A stretch of DNA of 64,000 nucleotides from Ignavibacteria bacterium (GCA_016719565.1 JADJYU010000007.1:434001-498000); one strand, 5' to 3'. Shown: positions 1 through 9,404, numbered from the stretch's first letter. Numbers and translations are program-made. Notes: generated by a model not told the origin, from the letters alone.

Positions 1-2
1 AC

Positions 3-695
3 TTAAGTCAGTTCGGAATTGACGCCGGTCAGCTTGACGCCGGTTTGAATACATTTTCAGGAATGATCAGCTGGTTTCCGACTACTGGTGAGTTTGGATT
101 CAATTCTGATTACAGCGATTTTGATGTTCATAATAAAGTCGCTACAAGACTTGCCGGGCATTTTACATACAGCGAAGAAGACAGGGAGAGTCAGCCGAAA
201 ACAGATGTATTTGATAATGTACAGCTCAGATTATCTGACGGAAGTATTGTCTTTACGCCTGATCTTTTCGGCAATGGAATACTTCTGGAAAACGCAACAT
301 ATAAAATGGCAAGTTTTGATGCAGGCATAAAGTATAAAGGGTTTGCTCTTGAAGGAGAATATTACCAGAGGTGGATAAGTAATTTCAAAGGGTCAGGACT
401 GGATTCACTTGGCTTCAAAGTGCTTACAGACAATGGATTTCAGGCGATGTTATCATATATGATTTTACCAAAAAAATTACAGACCGTTACAACTCTTTCT
501 CAGGTCTTCGGTGAATACGGGAATCCATGGGACGCAAGAGCGGGGTTTAATTATTATCCGCTGGAGAATCAGTCAGTCAGATGGAATTTTGAATATATAC
601 AAATTTATAAAAGTCCCGTGGGAGCTTTATCACTTCCTTATCCGGTCGGAGCAACAGGAGGCATTTTAAATACAGATTTTATGGTAAATTTTTAA
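3..695 (+). CDS. Outer-membrane porin-like beta-barrel protein, 3' part (5' end outside window)
   Basis: The reading frame is open from the first bases of the window to TAA at 693-695, so the start lies upstream; the TTG at 45 is just an internal Leu codon. The visible part is the C-terminal half of a beta-barrel: alternating aromatic/polar strands and a final Phe (ending MVNF), typical of outer-membrane barrels. It is clearly paralogous to the complete protein at 2079-3398: both share a 'PTTGEFG' segment followed by D-HNK-AT, a 'AGIKYKGF' strand, and a 'NYYP' segment near the end. That relative resembles the phosphate-selective porin O/P superfamily, so I infer a porin; the substrate is unknown. 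The DcaP-like porin follows after a short gap, so the genes probably form one cluster. Confidence 0.7.
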   Translation, partial: LSQFGIDAGQLDAGLNTFSGMISWFPTTGEFGFNSDYSDFDVHNKVATRLAGHFTYSEEDRESQPKTDVFDNVQLRLSDGSIVFTPDLFGNGILLENATYKMASFDAGIKYKGFALEGEYYQRWISNFKGSGLDSLGFKVLTDNGFQAMLSYMILPKKLQTVTTLSQVFGEYGNPWDARAGFNYYPLENQSVRWNFEYIQIYKSPVGALSLPYPVGATGGILNTDFMVNF

Positions 696-771
696 AATAA
701 TGTTAAAGCAAAATTATTAGTGTTTAAATTTGAATGATCTTAATGTAAGACATAAAAAACATTCTATACTT

Positions 772-2019
772 ATGAAGATCTTAATTATATATATACTTGT
801 TTTTTCATTTGCAGTGATCATTTCAGATTCAATATTCGCACAGACAGAAATTTCAAACAATGACACATTGAATCAAAAAAGCAGAATATCAATTGACACG
901 CTTTCCTCAAAGGACATTCACCCACAGGATTCTCCGGAAAGCAGCGGACTTATCATAACTTCAAAAGACAATAAATTATCTGTTCGATTATATGGCTCTG
1001 CAAGAGTCTTCGGTTCATATGACTTTAACGGACTGGAAGGCGGGTCCGGTTTTTCGATAAGTGATATCCCGGTTGGTGATGATAAAAATTATGACAAAAC
1101 ATTTTTCATGACTGCTAATGTAACGAGAATAGGAATGGAAGTTAAACGTAAAACTATTGTAGGAAACACACTTGTAAAAATTGAAACAGATTTTAACGGC
1201 TCGGATAATAAATTCCGGATCCGTCATGCATACGGTCAGACCAGGCATTTTATTATCGGTCAGACCTGGACTAACTTCAGTGATATTGAAACCCTGCCTC
1301 TGACTGTCGATGCAGAAGGACCGCCGACTGCCGTTTCTCTCAGAACTGTTCAGATCAAATATTATCTCGATTTTAAACCCGGCTGGAGATTCAGAGCCAG
1401 TATTGAATCCCCGAGTACTGTTGTTTATGTACCTGATTCTCTTTCACTTGAAGCTGTAACACAGAACTACCCGGCCGTTGCAGCGAATATTAAAAAAGAC
1501 TGGGAAAGTATTCAGATTAAAGCAGCAGGAATTATAAATCCGGTTTCAGTCAGAAATCTTTCCGGCGACAGGGGGTCGTTATTCGGTAGAGGAGTTTTAT
1601 TAAGCGTAAATACAAATTTCTTTTCCGGCTCATCTATAAAATTTCAGGGACTTATAGGTAAGGGAATTGCATCTTTCCTGAATCTGTCAGACAATTCTGC
1701 CTTTGATGTTGTCTTGAATCCGAACAGCGGTCAGTATCAGCTCACAGCTTGTTACGGCGGATTTATCGCATTCAATCAAAGTCTTGTTAAAGAATTTCTT
1801 GATATTGATCTGGTCTATGGATTGGTAAATCTGAACATGGAAGATTACTTCCCGGATGATTCCTTTAAAGCAGGTCAATATGCAGCTGTAAACGGATTTC
1901 TGAATTTTCCCGGAGGTTTCAGACTTGGGGTTGAATATACTTATGGATTTAAAAAAACCAAAGACAACAGCAGCGGTGAAGCAAACAGGTTTGCTTATAC
2001 TTTCTATTATGATTTTTAA
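772..2019 (+). CDS. DcaP-like outer-membrane porin
   Basis: About 415 aa. I place the start at ATG 772 because it gives a clean signal peptide (MKILIIYILVFSFAVII, then DSIFAQ as the cleavage region); the frame stays open to a TTG at 730. The mature protein begins with a Ser/Asp-rich linker, then a barrel. Residues around 110-190 carry the DcaP-type pattern: a strand with 'TRIGMEVKRKT', a 'KIETDFNG' strand, 'FRIRHAYG' and 'GQTWTNFSD' followed by 'LPLTVDAEGPP'. Known DcaP proteins are trimeric porins for dicarboxylates; the substrate here is not deducible. The protein ends in Phe (YYDF) as expected for a barrel. It sits between two paralogous O/P-type barrels, suggesting a porin cluster. Confidence 0.75.
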   Translation: MKILIIYILVFSFAVIISDSIFAQTEISNNDTLNQKSRISIDTLSSKDIHPQDSPESSGLIITSKDNKLSVRLYGSARVFGSYDFNGLEGGSGFSISDIPVGDDKNYDKTFFMTANVTRIGMEVKRKTIVGNTLVKIETDFNGSDNKFRIRHAYGQTRHFIIGQTWTNFSDIETLPLTVDAEGPPTAVSLRTVQIKYYLDFKPGWRFRASIESPSTVVYVPDSLSLEAVTQNYPAVAANIKKDWESIQIKAAGIINPVSVRNLSGDRGSLFGRGVLLSVNTNFFSGSSIKFQGLIGKGIASFLNLSDNSAFDVVLNPNSGQYQLTACYGGFIAFNQSLVKEFLDIDLVYGLVNLNMEDYFPDDSFKAGQYAAVNGFLNFPGGFRLGVEYTYGFKKTKDNSSGEANRFAYTFYYDF

Positions 2020-2078
2020 GGGAATGTTTTTTTGTATTAGAATTAGATAACAACCAAATAAACTAAAAAAATAAAAAA

Positions 2079-3398
2079 ATGAAAAAATTATTATCGGTTA
2101 ATTTTTTAAAATGTATTATTATTGTAACTTTTTTTTTGATTGCCTTTAACATTGAAAGATCCAGAGCTCAGGATGTCCCTCCTCAGGATGATTCACTTGT
2201 GACTGCGGACACAGTTGCAGGGATACCAAATATCTATGAACCGGGAAAAGGTTTTAATGTAATAAAAGGTAAGCAGGGCTCCCTGAACATTGGCGCATAT
2301 GGTCTTTTTAGATATGTCGACCAGCTTCCTGCTTCTCAATCTTATAATGATCATCTTGGGAGGACAAGAAACATTGATACGCGAAGCGACTTTCAGTTTC
2401 ACAGATTAATGATGTATTTCCGCGGTTTTGCTTTCGATGAAAAGTTTAACTACGGTCTGACTATTTGGAATCTTCATTCTACAAACCAGATTGCAGTCAT
2501 CGCAAATATGACATATAAATTTGCCAAGCAATTCGAGCTAAACGCCGGTTGGGGCGCTTTGCCGGGAACACGATCAATGCATTATTCTCATCCCTACTGG
2601 CTTGCACACGACAGGGTAATGGCGGACGAATATTTCAGACCATATTTTACGCAGGGCATGTGGGCAAACGGTGAAATACTTCCGAGATTGCGATATACGG
2701 CAATGATCGGTAATAATAACAGCAATCTTGATATCACAGCAACCACACTGAAGCGTACTAAAGCAGGCAGCGCAAGTCTTTGGTGGACACCGACTACCGG
2801 CGAATTTGGTGAGTTTAGCTCATTTTCAGATTACGATGAACACAACAAACTGGCTACATCACTTGGCGCCAGCTTTACTCATTCCCGTGAAAACCGTCAG
2901 GCTGCAAACGAATCACCTTCAGGTAATACCACCATTAAAATTTCGGACGCATTGAATTTATTTGATATTGGCGCACTTGCTCCCGGATCTACAGTAGTTG
3001 ATGCAGATCTTAATATTTTTTCCGCAAATGCCGGTATCAAATACAAAGGTTTTTTTCTTCAGACTGAATGGTATTCACGAACTCTGAATAAATTCAATAC
3101 CACCGGCCCTGTCCCTATGACTTCAATTCTTGACAGAGGGTTTTACGTAACCGCAGCTTATATGGTAGTTCGTAAAAAACTTGAATTATATTCTACCGGG
3201 TCCCAGATCTGGGGACAATTTAATAATTCAAATGAAATTCTGGGGGGGATAAATTACTATCCATATGACCATAGATATTTTCGTCTTAACGCTCAGGTGA
3301 TAGTTGTAAACCGCTCCCCTGCAAGCAGTACATTCGGATATTATATCGGTGGATTAAAAGGTACTATTGTGTCATTGGCTGCATCTTATACTCTGTAA
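2079..3398 (+). CDS. Phosphate-selective porin O/P-like outer-membrane protein
   Basis: 439 aa. The Lys-rich N-terminus plus a hydrophobic stretch (roughly residues 10-25) ending in 'SRAQD' is a signal peptide. The rest shows amphipathic strands throughout: 'LNIGAYGLFRYVDQ', a 'FQFHRLMMYFRGFAFD' strand pair typical of O/P porins, and a C-terminal 'AASYTL' strand. It is a full-length paralogue of the partial gene at the left edge, sharing the 'PTTGEFGEF', 'HNKLATS' and 'AGIKYKGFFLQTEWY' segments. I infer an outer-membrane channel or porin-family protein without known substrate. The downstream exported amidohydrolase may be co-expressed. Confidence 0.7.
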   Translation: MKKLLSVNFLKCIIIVTFFLIAFNIERSRAQDVPPQDDSLVTADTVAGIPNIYEPGKGFNVIKGKQGSLNIGAYGLFRYVDQLPASQSYNDHLGRTRNIDTRSDFQFHRLMMYFRGFAFDEKFNYGLTIWNLHSTNQIAVIANMTYKFAKQFELNAGWGALPGTRSMHYSHPYWLAHDRVMADEYFRPYFTQGMWANGEILPRLRYTAMIGNNNSNLDITATTLKRTKAGSASLWWTPTTGEFGEFSSFSDYDEHNKLATSLGASFTHSRENRQAANESPSGNTTIKISDALNLFDIGALAPGSTVVDADLNIFSANAGIKYKGFFLQTEWYSRTLNKFNTTGPVPMTSILDRGFYVTAAYMVVRKKLELYSTGSQIWGQFNNSNEILGGINYYPYDHRYFRLNAQVIVVNRSPASSTFGYYIGGLKGTIVSLAASYTL

Positions 3399-3462
3399 AA
3401 AGTTTAAATTACAGCCAGCAATTTTTAAATAATTTTTTTTCATAACTTTAAGTTAAAATATT

Positions 3463-4551
3463 ATGTCAAACTCTATTTTTTCTTTTAATTTAAAAATATT
3501 CACACTGATCTTATCAGCATTATTTTTAATTTCCGCATCAGTCTATTCTCAGAAAGATGACATATATGATAACTCCGAAGTCTTTGACGCTCATTATCAT
3601 ATTACAAATTATATACAGGAAGGTAACAGTATAGAAAAGCAGCTGGAAATTATGGGTGATAAAGTAGGCAGATGTGTATTGTTTGGAATTCCTCTTCAGC
3701 AGATGTGGTCATACGGAAATTCAGGTGAAGAAGCTCCGAAGTATTATCTGGATACAGACGCGCCTTTATATTATTATTCTTTCGGAGACGCATATATTGC
3801 TATGGAGTATCTGTCCCTTTCAGATGAAGATAAGAAACGATTTGATCCGATGATCACGGCATTCAATCCGGCTGATATGTATGCGCCGGCTCATATTAAA
3901 AGAGCGCTTCAGACATTTCCCGGAGTGTTTTCGGGAATAGGCGAATTCACTATTCATAAAGAATTTGTTTCTTCAAAGGTCGCAGGAGAGGTCGCAAGTC
4001 TTCTGAATCCGGCTCTTGACAGCATTTTCAGTCTGTGCGCTGAAACAGGACTTGTTGCTATTTTCCATAATGATATTAACAAGCCGTTTCCAAAATCCTA
4101 TACGCAAAATTATGTAAGGGATGTAATAGACGTTTTCAGAAGACATCCGGGCGCAACTTTGATATGGGCTCATGTAGGACTCGGCAGAATTGTCCGCCCG
4201 GTTAATGATCAGGTGGATATTATCAGGCAAATGCTTGAAGACCCGACACTAAGTCACGTATATTTTGACATTTCATGGGATGAAGTTGCAAAGTATATTG
4301 TAAGAAATGATTCCACCGTTCAGGGAGTTGCCGATCTTTTAAATCAGTATCCGGACAGATTTTTATACGGAAGTGATAATGTCGCTTCCCCGGATCAGGA
4401 AACTTTTCTTAATGTATATAATATGTATGAGCCCTTGTGGAAAAAGTTAACTCCCGACACAAAAGAAAAAGTATTGAAGGGTAATTACAAAAGGTTGTTT
4501 GATGATGCAAGATCTAAAGTAAGGGCATGGGAAAAAGCTAATCCGAAATAA
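3463..4551 (+). CDS. Exported metal-dependent amidohydrolase (TatD/amidohydrolase-2 type)
   Basis: 362 aa with an N-terminal signal peptide (hydrophobic residues about 10-28, then VYSQ). The mature part is a TIM-barrel amidohydrolase. Metal ligands are visible in order: 'FDAHYH' (H44, H46), 'IFHND' (about residue 202), 'WAHVGLGR' (about residue 237) and 'YGSDN' (about residue 304), the HxH...H...H...D pattern of the superfamily. An 'IGEF' segment on strand 4 could supply an additional acidic ligand. The substrate cannot be read from sequence. Periplasmic location is inferred from the signal peptide. It follows three outer-membrane porins on the same strand, so a role in processing an imported compound is possible but speculative. 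Confidence 0.7.
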   Translation: MSNSIFSFNLKIFTLILSALFLISASVYSQKDDIYDNSEVFDAHYHITNYIQEGNSIEKQLEIMGDKVGRCVLFGIPLQQMWSYGNSGEEAPKYYLDTDAPLYYYSFGDAYIAMEYLSLSDEDKKRFDPMITAFNPADMYAPAHIKRALQTFPGVFSGIGEFTIHKEFVSSKVAGEVASLLNPALDSIFSLCAETGLVAIFHNDINKPFPKSYTQNYVRDVIDVFRRHPGATLIWAHVGLGRIVRPVNDQVDIIRQMLEDPTLSHVYFDISWDEVAKYIVRNDSTVQGVADLLNQYPDRFLYGSDNVASPDQETFLNVYNMYEPLWKKLTPDTKEKVLKGNYKRLFDDARSKVRAWEKANPK

Positions 4552-4623
4552 TTTTATTTTATAATAACAATCCGGGAATTTATTGATAAGAACTGAATTA
4601 AAAATTTTTAAAAAAATATTCAA

Positions 4624-5334
4624 ATGAAATATTTATTGATTTTATTCTTAACTGTTTTTTCAGGCAGGGCTTATGCTCAATATGATTCGATCGCTGTATC
4701 GATCTTAGACAGCATGAGTCTGGAAATAGGCGAATTGGAGTCATGCAGTTTCAGATTTTTTTCGGAGTTTGACATTTCAAATGATGAATACGGTCTGATC
4801 ACGCATTCGGAATCCGGGACAGCTTTTATGAAATCTCCCGACAAAATGTTTATAGAAAAGAAAGGTGACAGGGGGCATAAAAGTTTTTATTATAACGGTA
4901 ACAGTTTCTCTCTTTATTCATTTGATAAAAACCAGTACGCTACTGTTCCGGTTACACTAAGCATTGTAGAACTGTTTGATTCACTCAGCAGTCACTACGG
5001 TGTTGATTTTCCGGGAGCGGATTTATTTTATCCGGATTTTACGGATAACCTTCTTGAAACTTCAAACAATCTTATATACCTCGGTCAGACATTTATAGGT
5101 GACACTGAATGTTATCACGTAGCGGGAGCAAGGGATGATATGACATATCAGCTGTGGGTCACTTCCGATAAGCATTCTCTGCCAAAGAAAATGACCTTAG
5201 TCTATTTAACAAAACCCGGTAATCCAAAGTATTCAATAATCTTCGCGGACTGGAAACTCAATGAAAGCATAGATGATTCAAAGTTTGAATTTACCATTCC
5301 TGCAGATGCACGGTCAATAAAATTAATTAAATAA
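4624..5334 (+). CDS. DUF2092-family exported protein
   Basis: 236 aa, with a signal peptide ending in 'GRAYAQ'. The mature protein has the LolA/LppX-like half-barrel layout typical of DUF2092: 'FMKSPDKMFIEKKG', then 'SFYYNGNSFSLYSFDKNQYA' and a 'LSSHYGVDFPGADLFY' segment, followed by 'GDTECYHVAG' and a C-terminal 'FEFTIPADA'. The function of the family is unknown; the fold suggests periplasmic lipid or hydrophobic-ligand handling, which is inference. The next gene begins 20 bp downstream and encodes a DUF6515-like protein; I recall these two families as frequent neighbours, so they probably work together. Confidence 0.7.
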   Translation: MKYLLILFLTVFSGRAYAQYDSIAVSILDSMSLEIGELESCSFRFFSEFDISNDEYGLITHSESGTAFMKSPDKMFIEKKGDRGHKSFYYNGNSFSLYSFDKNQYATVPVTLSIVELFDSLSSHYGVDFPGADLFYPDFTDNLLETSNNLIYLGQTFIGDTECYHVAGARDDMTYQLWVTSDKHSLPKKMTLVYLTKPGNPKYSIIFADWKLNESIDDSKFEFTIPADARSIKLIK

Positions 5335-5353
5335 GAATTATAATTATAAAATC

Positions 5354-6385
5354 ATGACTACCAAATCTTTTTTAACCGTTTTTTTACTGTCATTATTTTT
5401 ATTATCTCTGCTTCCTGAAGAATGTTTCTCACAAAGAATGAGAGGCGGAAACAGGGGAGGAAACAGAGGCAGTATGAACAGATCCGGAAACTCCGGAAAG
5501 AGTTTCAGCGGAAGCAATAAATTCAGCGGCAGTAAGAATTTCAAATCAAACACAAACAGAACGTATAAAAACAGCGGTAATTCAAATATAAAAAAAAATA
5601 ATGTAAACCGTGATAATGTAAACAGGAATAATGTAAACAAAGATAACGTTAACCGGGATAAAGTAAACAGAGATATGGGAACGAAAGACAGAGAGCGTGT
5701 CAATGACAGAGAGGGCAACAAGGACAAGGGAGACAGACAGGAAAACCGGGACGAACGGCAGGGTGACAGACAGGAAAATCAGGATAATCGACAGAGCGAC
5801 AGACAGGAAAATCAGGACAACCGACAGGGTGACAGAGATGAAAGAAGAGATAATTATTATGATAACTATAATAATATTTACCACGGATATAATTACAGCG
5901 GATACAATCCATATTATTATCACGGATATTCTCCATACGGCTGGGGAGCGTACTGGTATCCTGTAGGATTTTTTATTTTAACGCTTTCTGCTTCAGCGAT
6001 TTTATTATCTGATGACGATGATGATGTTGTAAATAATTATTATTATGATGAAGGAGTATATTATGAAAAGTCTGATAAAAAAGAAGGTTATGAGGTGGTC
6101 CAGGCGCCGGAAGGTGTGGAAATTACAACTCTGCCTACGGGCTATACCACTACGATCGCCGGTAACATGAAATATTATTACCACGGCGGTGTCTTTTATG
6201 TTCAGACGGAAACAGGTTACAAAGTTGCTGCGGCGCCTATCGGAGCAATAGTTTACAATCTGCCGGAAGGCGGTGTGGAAGTGGATCTTCAGGGAAATAA
6301 ACTTATAAAATACGGAGGCGCATATTTTCAGCCGATATTACACGACGGGCAGGATGCTTATGAAGTTGTAAAATACACAGGATAA
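5354..6385 (+). CDS. DUF6515-like exported protein with Arg/Asn/Asp-rich low-complexity region
   Basis: 343 aa. It has a signal peptide (to about residue 26, 'EECFSQ'), a Gly/Arg/Asn segment (27-80), then a strongly repetitive charged region (about 80-165) built from 'NVNRDN'-type and 'DRQENQDNRQG'-type units, a Tyr-rich stretch, one hydrophobic segment (about residues 202-220), an acidic 'DDDDD' run, and a C-terminal module of repeated 'Y-x-GG-x-x-Y/F' strands that matches the DUF6515 type ('LPTGYTTTIAGNMKYYYHGG'). Function is unknown; an envelope location is likely. It probably forms an operon with the DUF2092 gene upstream. The charged repeats are encoded by near-repeating DNA, which also opens long frames on the other strand; those are shadows. 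Confidence 0.65.
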   Translation: MTTKSFLTVFLLSLFLLSLLPEECFSQRMRGGNRGGNRGSMNRSGNSGKSFSGSNKFSGSKNFKSNTNRTYKNSGNSNIKKNNVNRDNVNRNNVNKDNVNRDKVNRDMGTKDRERVNDREGNKDKGDRQENRDERQGDRQENQDNRQSDRQENQDNRQGDRDERRDNYYDNYNNIYHGYNYSGYNPYYYHGYSPYGWGAYWYPVGFFILTLSASAILLSDDDDDVVNNYYYDEGVYYEKSDKKEGYEVVQAPEGVEITTLPTGYTTTIAGNMKYYYHGGVFYVQTETGYKVAAAPIGAIVYNLPEGGVEVDLQGNKLIKYGGAYFQPILHDGQDAYEVVKYTG

Positions 6386-6407
6386 GATTTTAATTTTACG
6401 CTGAAGT

Positions 6408-8054
6408 TTAATCTCTGTTATGTCTATCAGATTTCTCTAATGCTGACTTGATATCCGTGAAAAAAATTCCGCTGTCAAGTTTATTCCTGACAAGCATCTC
6501 ACTGATCTTCTTTTCAAATCTCTGATCTGCTTCGAAGAAAAAAACTCTGATATCTTTTTTATTCATTTCTGAAATTATTTCAACAAGATTGTTTGCTCCG
6601 GTTACATCTATGTAGTTAACAGGGTTTGCATCTATGGCAATTAATTTAAGATCATTCTTCCCGGAAATTCTTTCGGTAAGTTTTTTTCTGAAGAAGTCAG
6701 AATTAAAAAACAGAATTGATGCTTCGAATCTGTAAATGAAAATTTCATTTCGTATTAAATTTTCATTTATTGTTCCCAAAGGTTCCGCTGATCCGGAAAC
6801 CGGATTATAAACCAGCTCGAACTCCTTTGGCTGCGATGAAATTCTGATAATGTTTAATAGAGAAAGCACCAGCGCTATCAGTATTCCGTCAAGCACACCG
6901 ATCGCAATTACGCCAATCATACATGTCACTGAGATCCTGAATTCCGTTATACTGAAATCCCTGATATTTTTCAGTTCTTTAATTTTGAAGATCCCGAAAG
7001 AAGCGTCGATGATAATTGCTGCAAATACAGCCGCCGGGATAAGTGAAAATTCTTTAGAAAAGAACAGCACTACAAGTATCATGGAAATCGCTCCGAAAGC
7101 CATTGAGAATTTTGTTTTCGCTCCTGAGTTAATATTGACAAGAGTCCTTGAGCTTGATCCGCTTGCAGGAAATCCTTTGAAAATTCCGCATACTATATTT
7201 ACAAAACCCATTGCGAAAAATTCCTTATCCGGATCGTAAGTCTGCCTGTCCCTTGCAATTGATTTACCGACTAATACAGTGTTTGCATAAGAGATCAGTA
7301 CAATTGCAGATGCGTCAATTATTATATCATCGTAATATTCAGCCAGCAAACTAAAATCCGGTATTACAGGCATTGGAATTCCGCTTTTAATTTCCGGTGT
7401 AAATATAATTCCGAATTCATTCAGATTAAAAACCGAAGCGCAGATAATGGCAATTAAAATTATCAAAAGCTGAGACGGAAATCTCCGGGACTTTAATCCG
7501 AGAAGCTGAATGATAAGAAGCGCAGCAGCTCCGGTGATCAGTGTCGGGTAATGTATTGAACTTAAATTCCCCAGAAATTCAAAAAGACCAATGATAGAAT
7601 TACTGTTTACTATTTCCACACCGGTTAATTTTTTCAGCTGACCGATAACAAGTATAATGGCTACACCGTTCAGAAAGCCGACAAGAATTGGTTTTGAAAT
7701 GAAGTTCGATATGAATCCAAGGCGCAGGAAACCTCCGGTAAAAAGGATAAGCGCGGATACTATTGTAGTTACTGCTATGAACTGAGAATTTAATTCACCG
7801 CTGAGACCTCCAACCGCAAAAATCGAAGCAGCGATCAAAGCAACTGTAGCTGAATCAGGTCCGATTATAAGATCTTTAGAACTGCCGAGAATGAAATAAC
7901 AGATCAGAGAAAATACGGCGGTGAATATTCCCGACTCCGGCGGTAAGCCCATCATCTCCGAATAAGCGACCGCTATCGGTAATGATAAAGCGGCTACTGC
8001 TAATCCGCTTTTTAAATCGTACTTAACATCACTTATTTTGTAATTTGGTTTCAA
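6408..8054 (-). CDS. SulP family anion transporter with STAS domain
   Basis: 548 aa. About 10-12 hydrophobic segments fill residues 15-410, and the N-terminal region carries SulP hallmarks: 'GLAVAALSLPIAVAYSEM', 'LPPESGIFTAVF' and 'GPDSATVAL'. The C-terminal 130 residues form a STAS domain ('LIAIDANPVNYIDVTGANNL'). SulP proteins move sulfate, bicarbonate or other anions across the inner membrane; the substrate here cannot be assigned. It is convergent with the DUF6515-like gene (23 bp apart) and stands alone on this strand. A second, more distant SulP gene lies at 47504-49207. Confidence 0.9.
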   Translation of the reverse strand: MKPNYKISDVKYDLKSGLAVAALSLPIAVAYSEMMGLPPESGIFTAVFSLICYFILGSSKDLIIGPDSATVALIAASIFAVGGLSGELNSQFIAVTTIVSALILFTGGFLRLGFISNFISKPILVGFLNGVAIILVIGQLKKLTGVEIVNSNSIIGLFEFLGNLSSIHYPTLITGAAALLIIQLLGLKSRRFPSQLLIILIAIICASVFNLNEFGIIFTPEIKSGIPMPVIPDFSLLAEYYDDIIIDASAIVLISYANTVLVGKSIARDRQTYDPDKEFFAMGFVNIVCGIFKGFPASGSSSRTLVNINSGAKTKFSMAFGAISMILVVLFFSKEFSLIPAAVFAAIIIDASFGIFKIKELKNIRDFSITEFRISVTCMIGVIAIGVLDGILIALVLSLLNIIRISSQPKEFELVYNPVSGSAEPLGTINENLIRNEIFIYRFEASILFFNSDFFRKKLTERISGKNDLKLIAIDANPVNYIDVTGANNLVEIISEMNKKDIRVFFFEADQRFEKKISEMLVRNKLDSGIFFTDIKSALEKSDRHNRD

Positions 8055-8087
8055 CAGTGTAAGAAATTTTATTAAAATACTTAAAAA

Positions 8088-8133
8088 ATAGTTAATAGTT
8101 AATAGTTAATAGTTAATAGTTAATAGTTAATAG
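8088..8133. repeat. 7-bp tandem repeat (TTAATAG)n, left part
   Basis: About 6.5 uninterrupted copies of a TTAATAG heptamer between the SulP start and the insertion sequence. The same heptamer resumes, in the same phase, immediately after the element at 9230, so this was one array before insertion. The period of 7 also occurs at three other intergenic sites in the window. Confidence 0.9.
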
Positions 8134-9229
8134 CTGAAGTTACGCAAAGCTAAAATATGTTTGATTTTAAATTCCATTTTAAGTTTTTTTGTATAATGCA
8201 ATCAAGAAGTACTAATCTTATTTTGTAAATTGTTGTAATGTTTTTTGATTCTAAATTCTTCAAGCTGACAAAAGCAATTAATACAAAATAGATGTGATTT
8301 ACCTGGGCTGTTTTAGTTCTAGATGGACAACCTTCAATCATAAGCTCTGATTTTAGAATTTTAAGAATTCTTCAATTATTTGTCGTTTTCTATATAGTTT
8401 TCGAATTATAGAAGACTCTAATTTAATATCACTGGTTGCCCAGTAATTATCATTTGTTTTGTAACTTTTACTTTCACTCTAACTTTTTTCTGATACATTT
8501 GACCAGTTTTATTTCCGTATCTGTAACTAAAGAAATCTTTAACTTGAACATCATTTATCAGGCGGTTAGATTTTATTTTTGCGATCCAATGCCATCTGAA
8601 TTTACGAATCAGTTTTAATAATTTTGCAGCCGGATAAAAAGAATCCATTAAAACATAATCTGGATTTACTTTGTAAAAATTTTTAGCATCTTTCAAAATA
8701 TCCATAGCCAGATCAATGCGGGATTTTTGTCATCAATGTTCATTAGGCGAAAGCCAATTGGGAAACAGGTGTTACCGTCAGTCAGATAACAAATACAGCA
8801 TTTAGACCAAGCAAAGATTTTTTGTCGCTGGGTGAATAAACCCAAGTTAATAATTCAAGTTCTTTACTAAACGGCTTAGCGAGCATTGTATCGTCAATGA
8901 TTAAGAACGTTTTTTTTTTTTTGATTTATTGTAATTTAAATCAAATTTCTTGCTGATCAGATGACCATATTTTTGTTTTAAAAATAAATTCCATTTCTGC
9001 TCCATCTGCAATAATCGTTGCAGCTTATCGTGTGAGATACAAGAGCATTTGGAATCAACAACTATATTGTTGTTATAGATTTTAGAAATTTTAACACATG
9101 TTGGACTAAAATTTCTAAAACAAATAGAATTTATATAAGCAAATAAGGCGGTTTTGAAAATTAGTTTGTTCATAACAACTATATAACCGCTTTATTTTGC
9201 TTATAGTTTTCATCTTTGCGTAACTTCAG
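8134..9229 (-). mobile_element. Decayed DDE insertion sequence (IS701/IS4-like) with perfect 16-bp inverted repeats
   Basis: The element is 1096 bp and bounded by a perfect 16-bp terminal inverted repeat: CTGAAGTTACGCAAAG at 8134-8149 and its complement at 9214-9229. It contains one transposase gene on the minus strand, now broken into several frames. It sits inside a TTAATAG heptamer array. Because the flanks are the repeat itself, a target-site duplication cannot be distinguished from the array (a duplication of 7 bp, or none, would look the same). Assignment to the IS701/IS4 clan rests on remembered similarity of the transposase motifs. Confidence 0.8.
8150..9173 (-). pseudogene. Transposase pseudogene of the IS element
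   Basis: Reading the minus strand and joining frames recovers a full DDE transposase. The N-terminal part runs from ATG at 9173 to a 12-base homopolymer near 8910. Then comes a segment with the first acidic residue ('FLIIDDTMLAKPFSKELE'), a further shift near 8790, and another near 8705. The second Asp is in 'YVLMDSFYPAAKLLKLIRK', followed by 'WIAKIKSNR'. A last piece has 'YRKRQIIEEF', whose Glu fits the third catalytic position, and 'IEGCPSRTKTAQ'. At least four frame changes and stops are needed, so no functional protein is made. The catalytic residues themselves look preserved, which suggests fairly recent decay or sequence errors. Confidence 0.75.
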
Positions 9230-9298
9230 TTAATAGTTAATAGTTAATAGTTAATAGTTAATATTTAATAGTTAATAGGTAATAGTTAATAGTTAATA
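9230..9298. repeat. 7-bp tandem repeat (TTAATAG)n, right part
   Basis: About ten copies of the TTAATAG heptamer with a few substitutions, directly continuing the phase of the array at 8088-8133 on the other side of the insertion sequence. Confidence 0.9.
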
Positions 9299-9300
9299 AT

Positions 9301-9336
9301 TCCGCCGCGGTTCGTGTTGCTCCATCCACCAACCGC
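9301..9336. repeat. Dispersed hairpin repeat, copy 1
   Basis: This 35-bp segment (CCGCGGTT.GTG, a TTGCTCCATC loop, then CACCAACCGC) recurs almost identically at 13847-13881. Its arms pair as a 10-bp stem, with one mismatch in this copy. It lies between two heptamer arrays in a gene-free stretch (9299-9681) and looks like a REP-type intergenic element. Confidence 0.6.
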
Positions 9337-9362
9337 TCCCGGACGGCTTTAGTTAATTGAAA

Positions 9363-9404
9363 ATTGATAATTGATAATTGATAATTGATAATTGATAATT
9401 GATA
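9363..9404. repeat. 7-bp tandem repeat (ATTGATA)x6
   Basis: Six perfect copies of ATTGATA. The complement (TCAATTA in another rotation) matches the units of the arrays at 23938-24007 and 32827-32861. The rest of the 9405-9681 gap holds only AT-rich DNA upstream of the sulfatase; I see no other feature. Confidence 0.9.

Noticed and set aside
5344..5923. Leu/Phe- or Val/Ile-rich membrane-like proteins on the minus strand
   Set aside because: They are shadows of the Arg/Asn/Asp-rich low-complexity region of the DUF6515-like gene.
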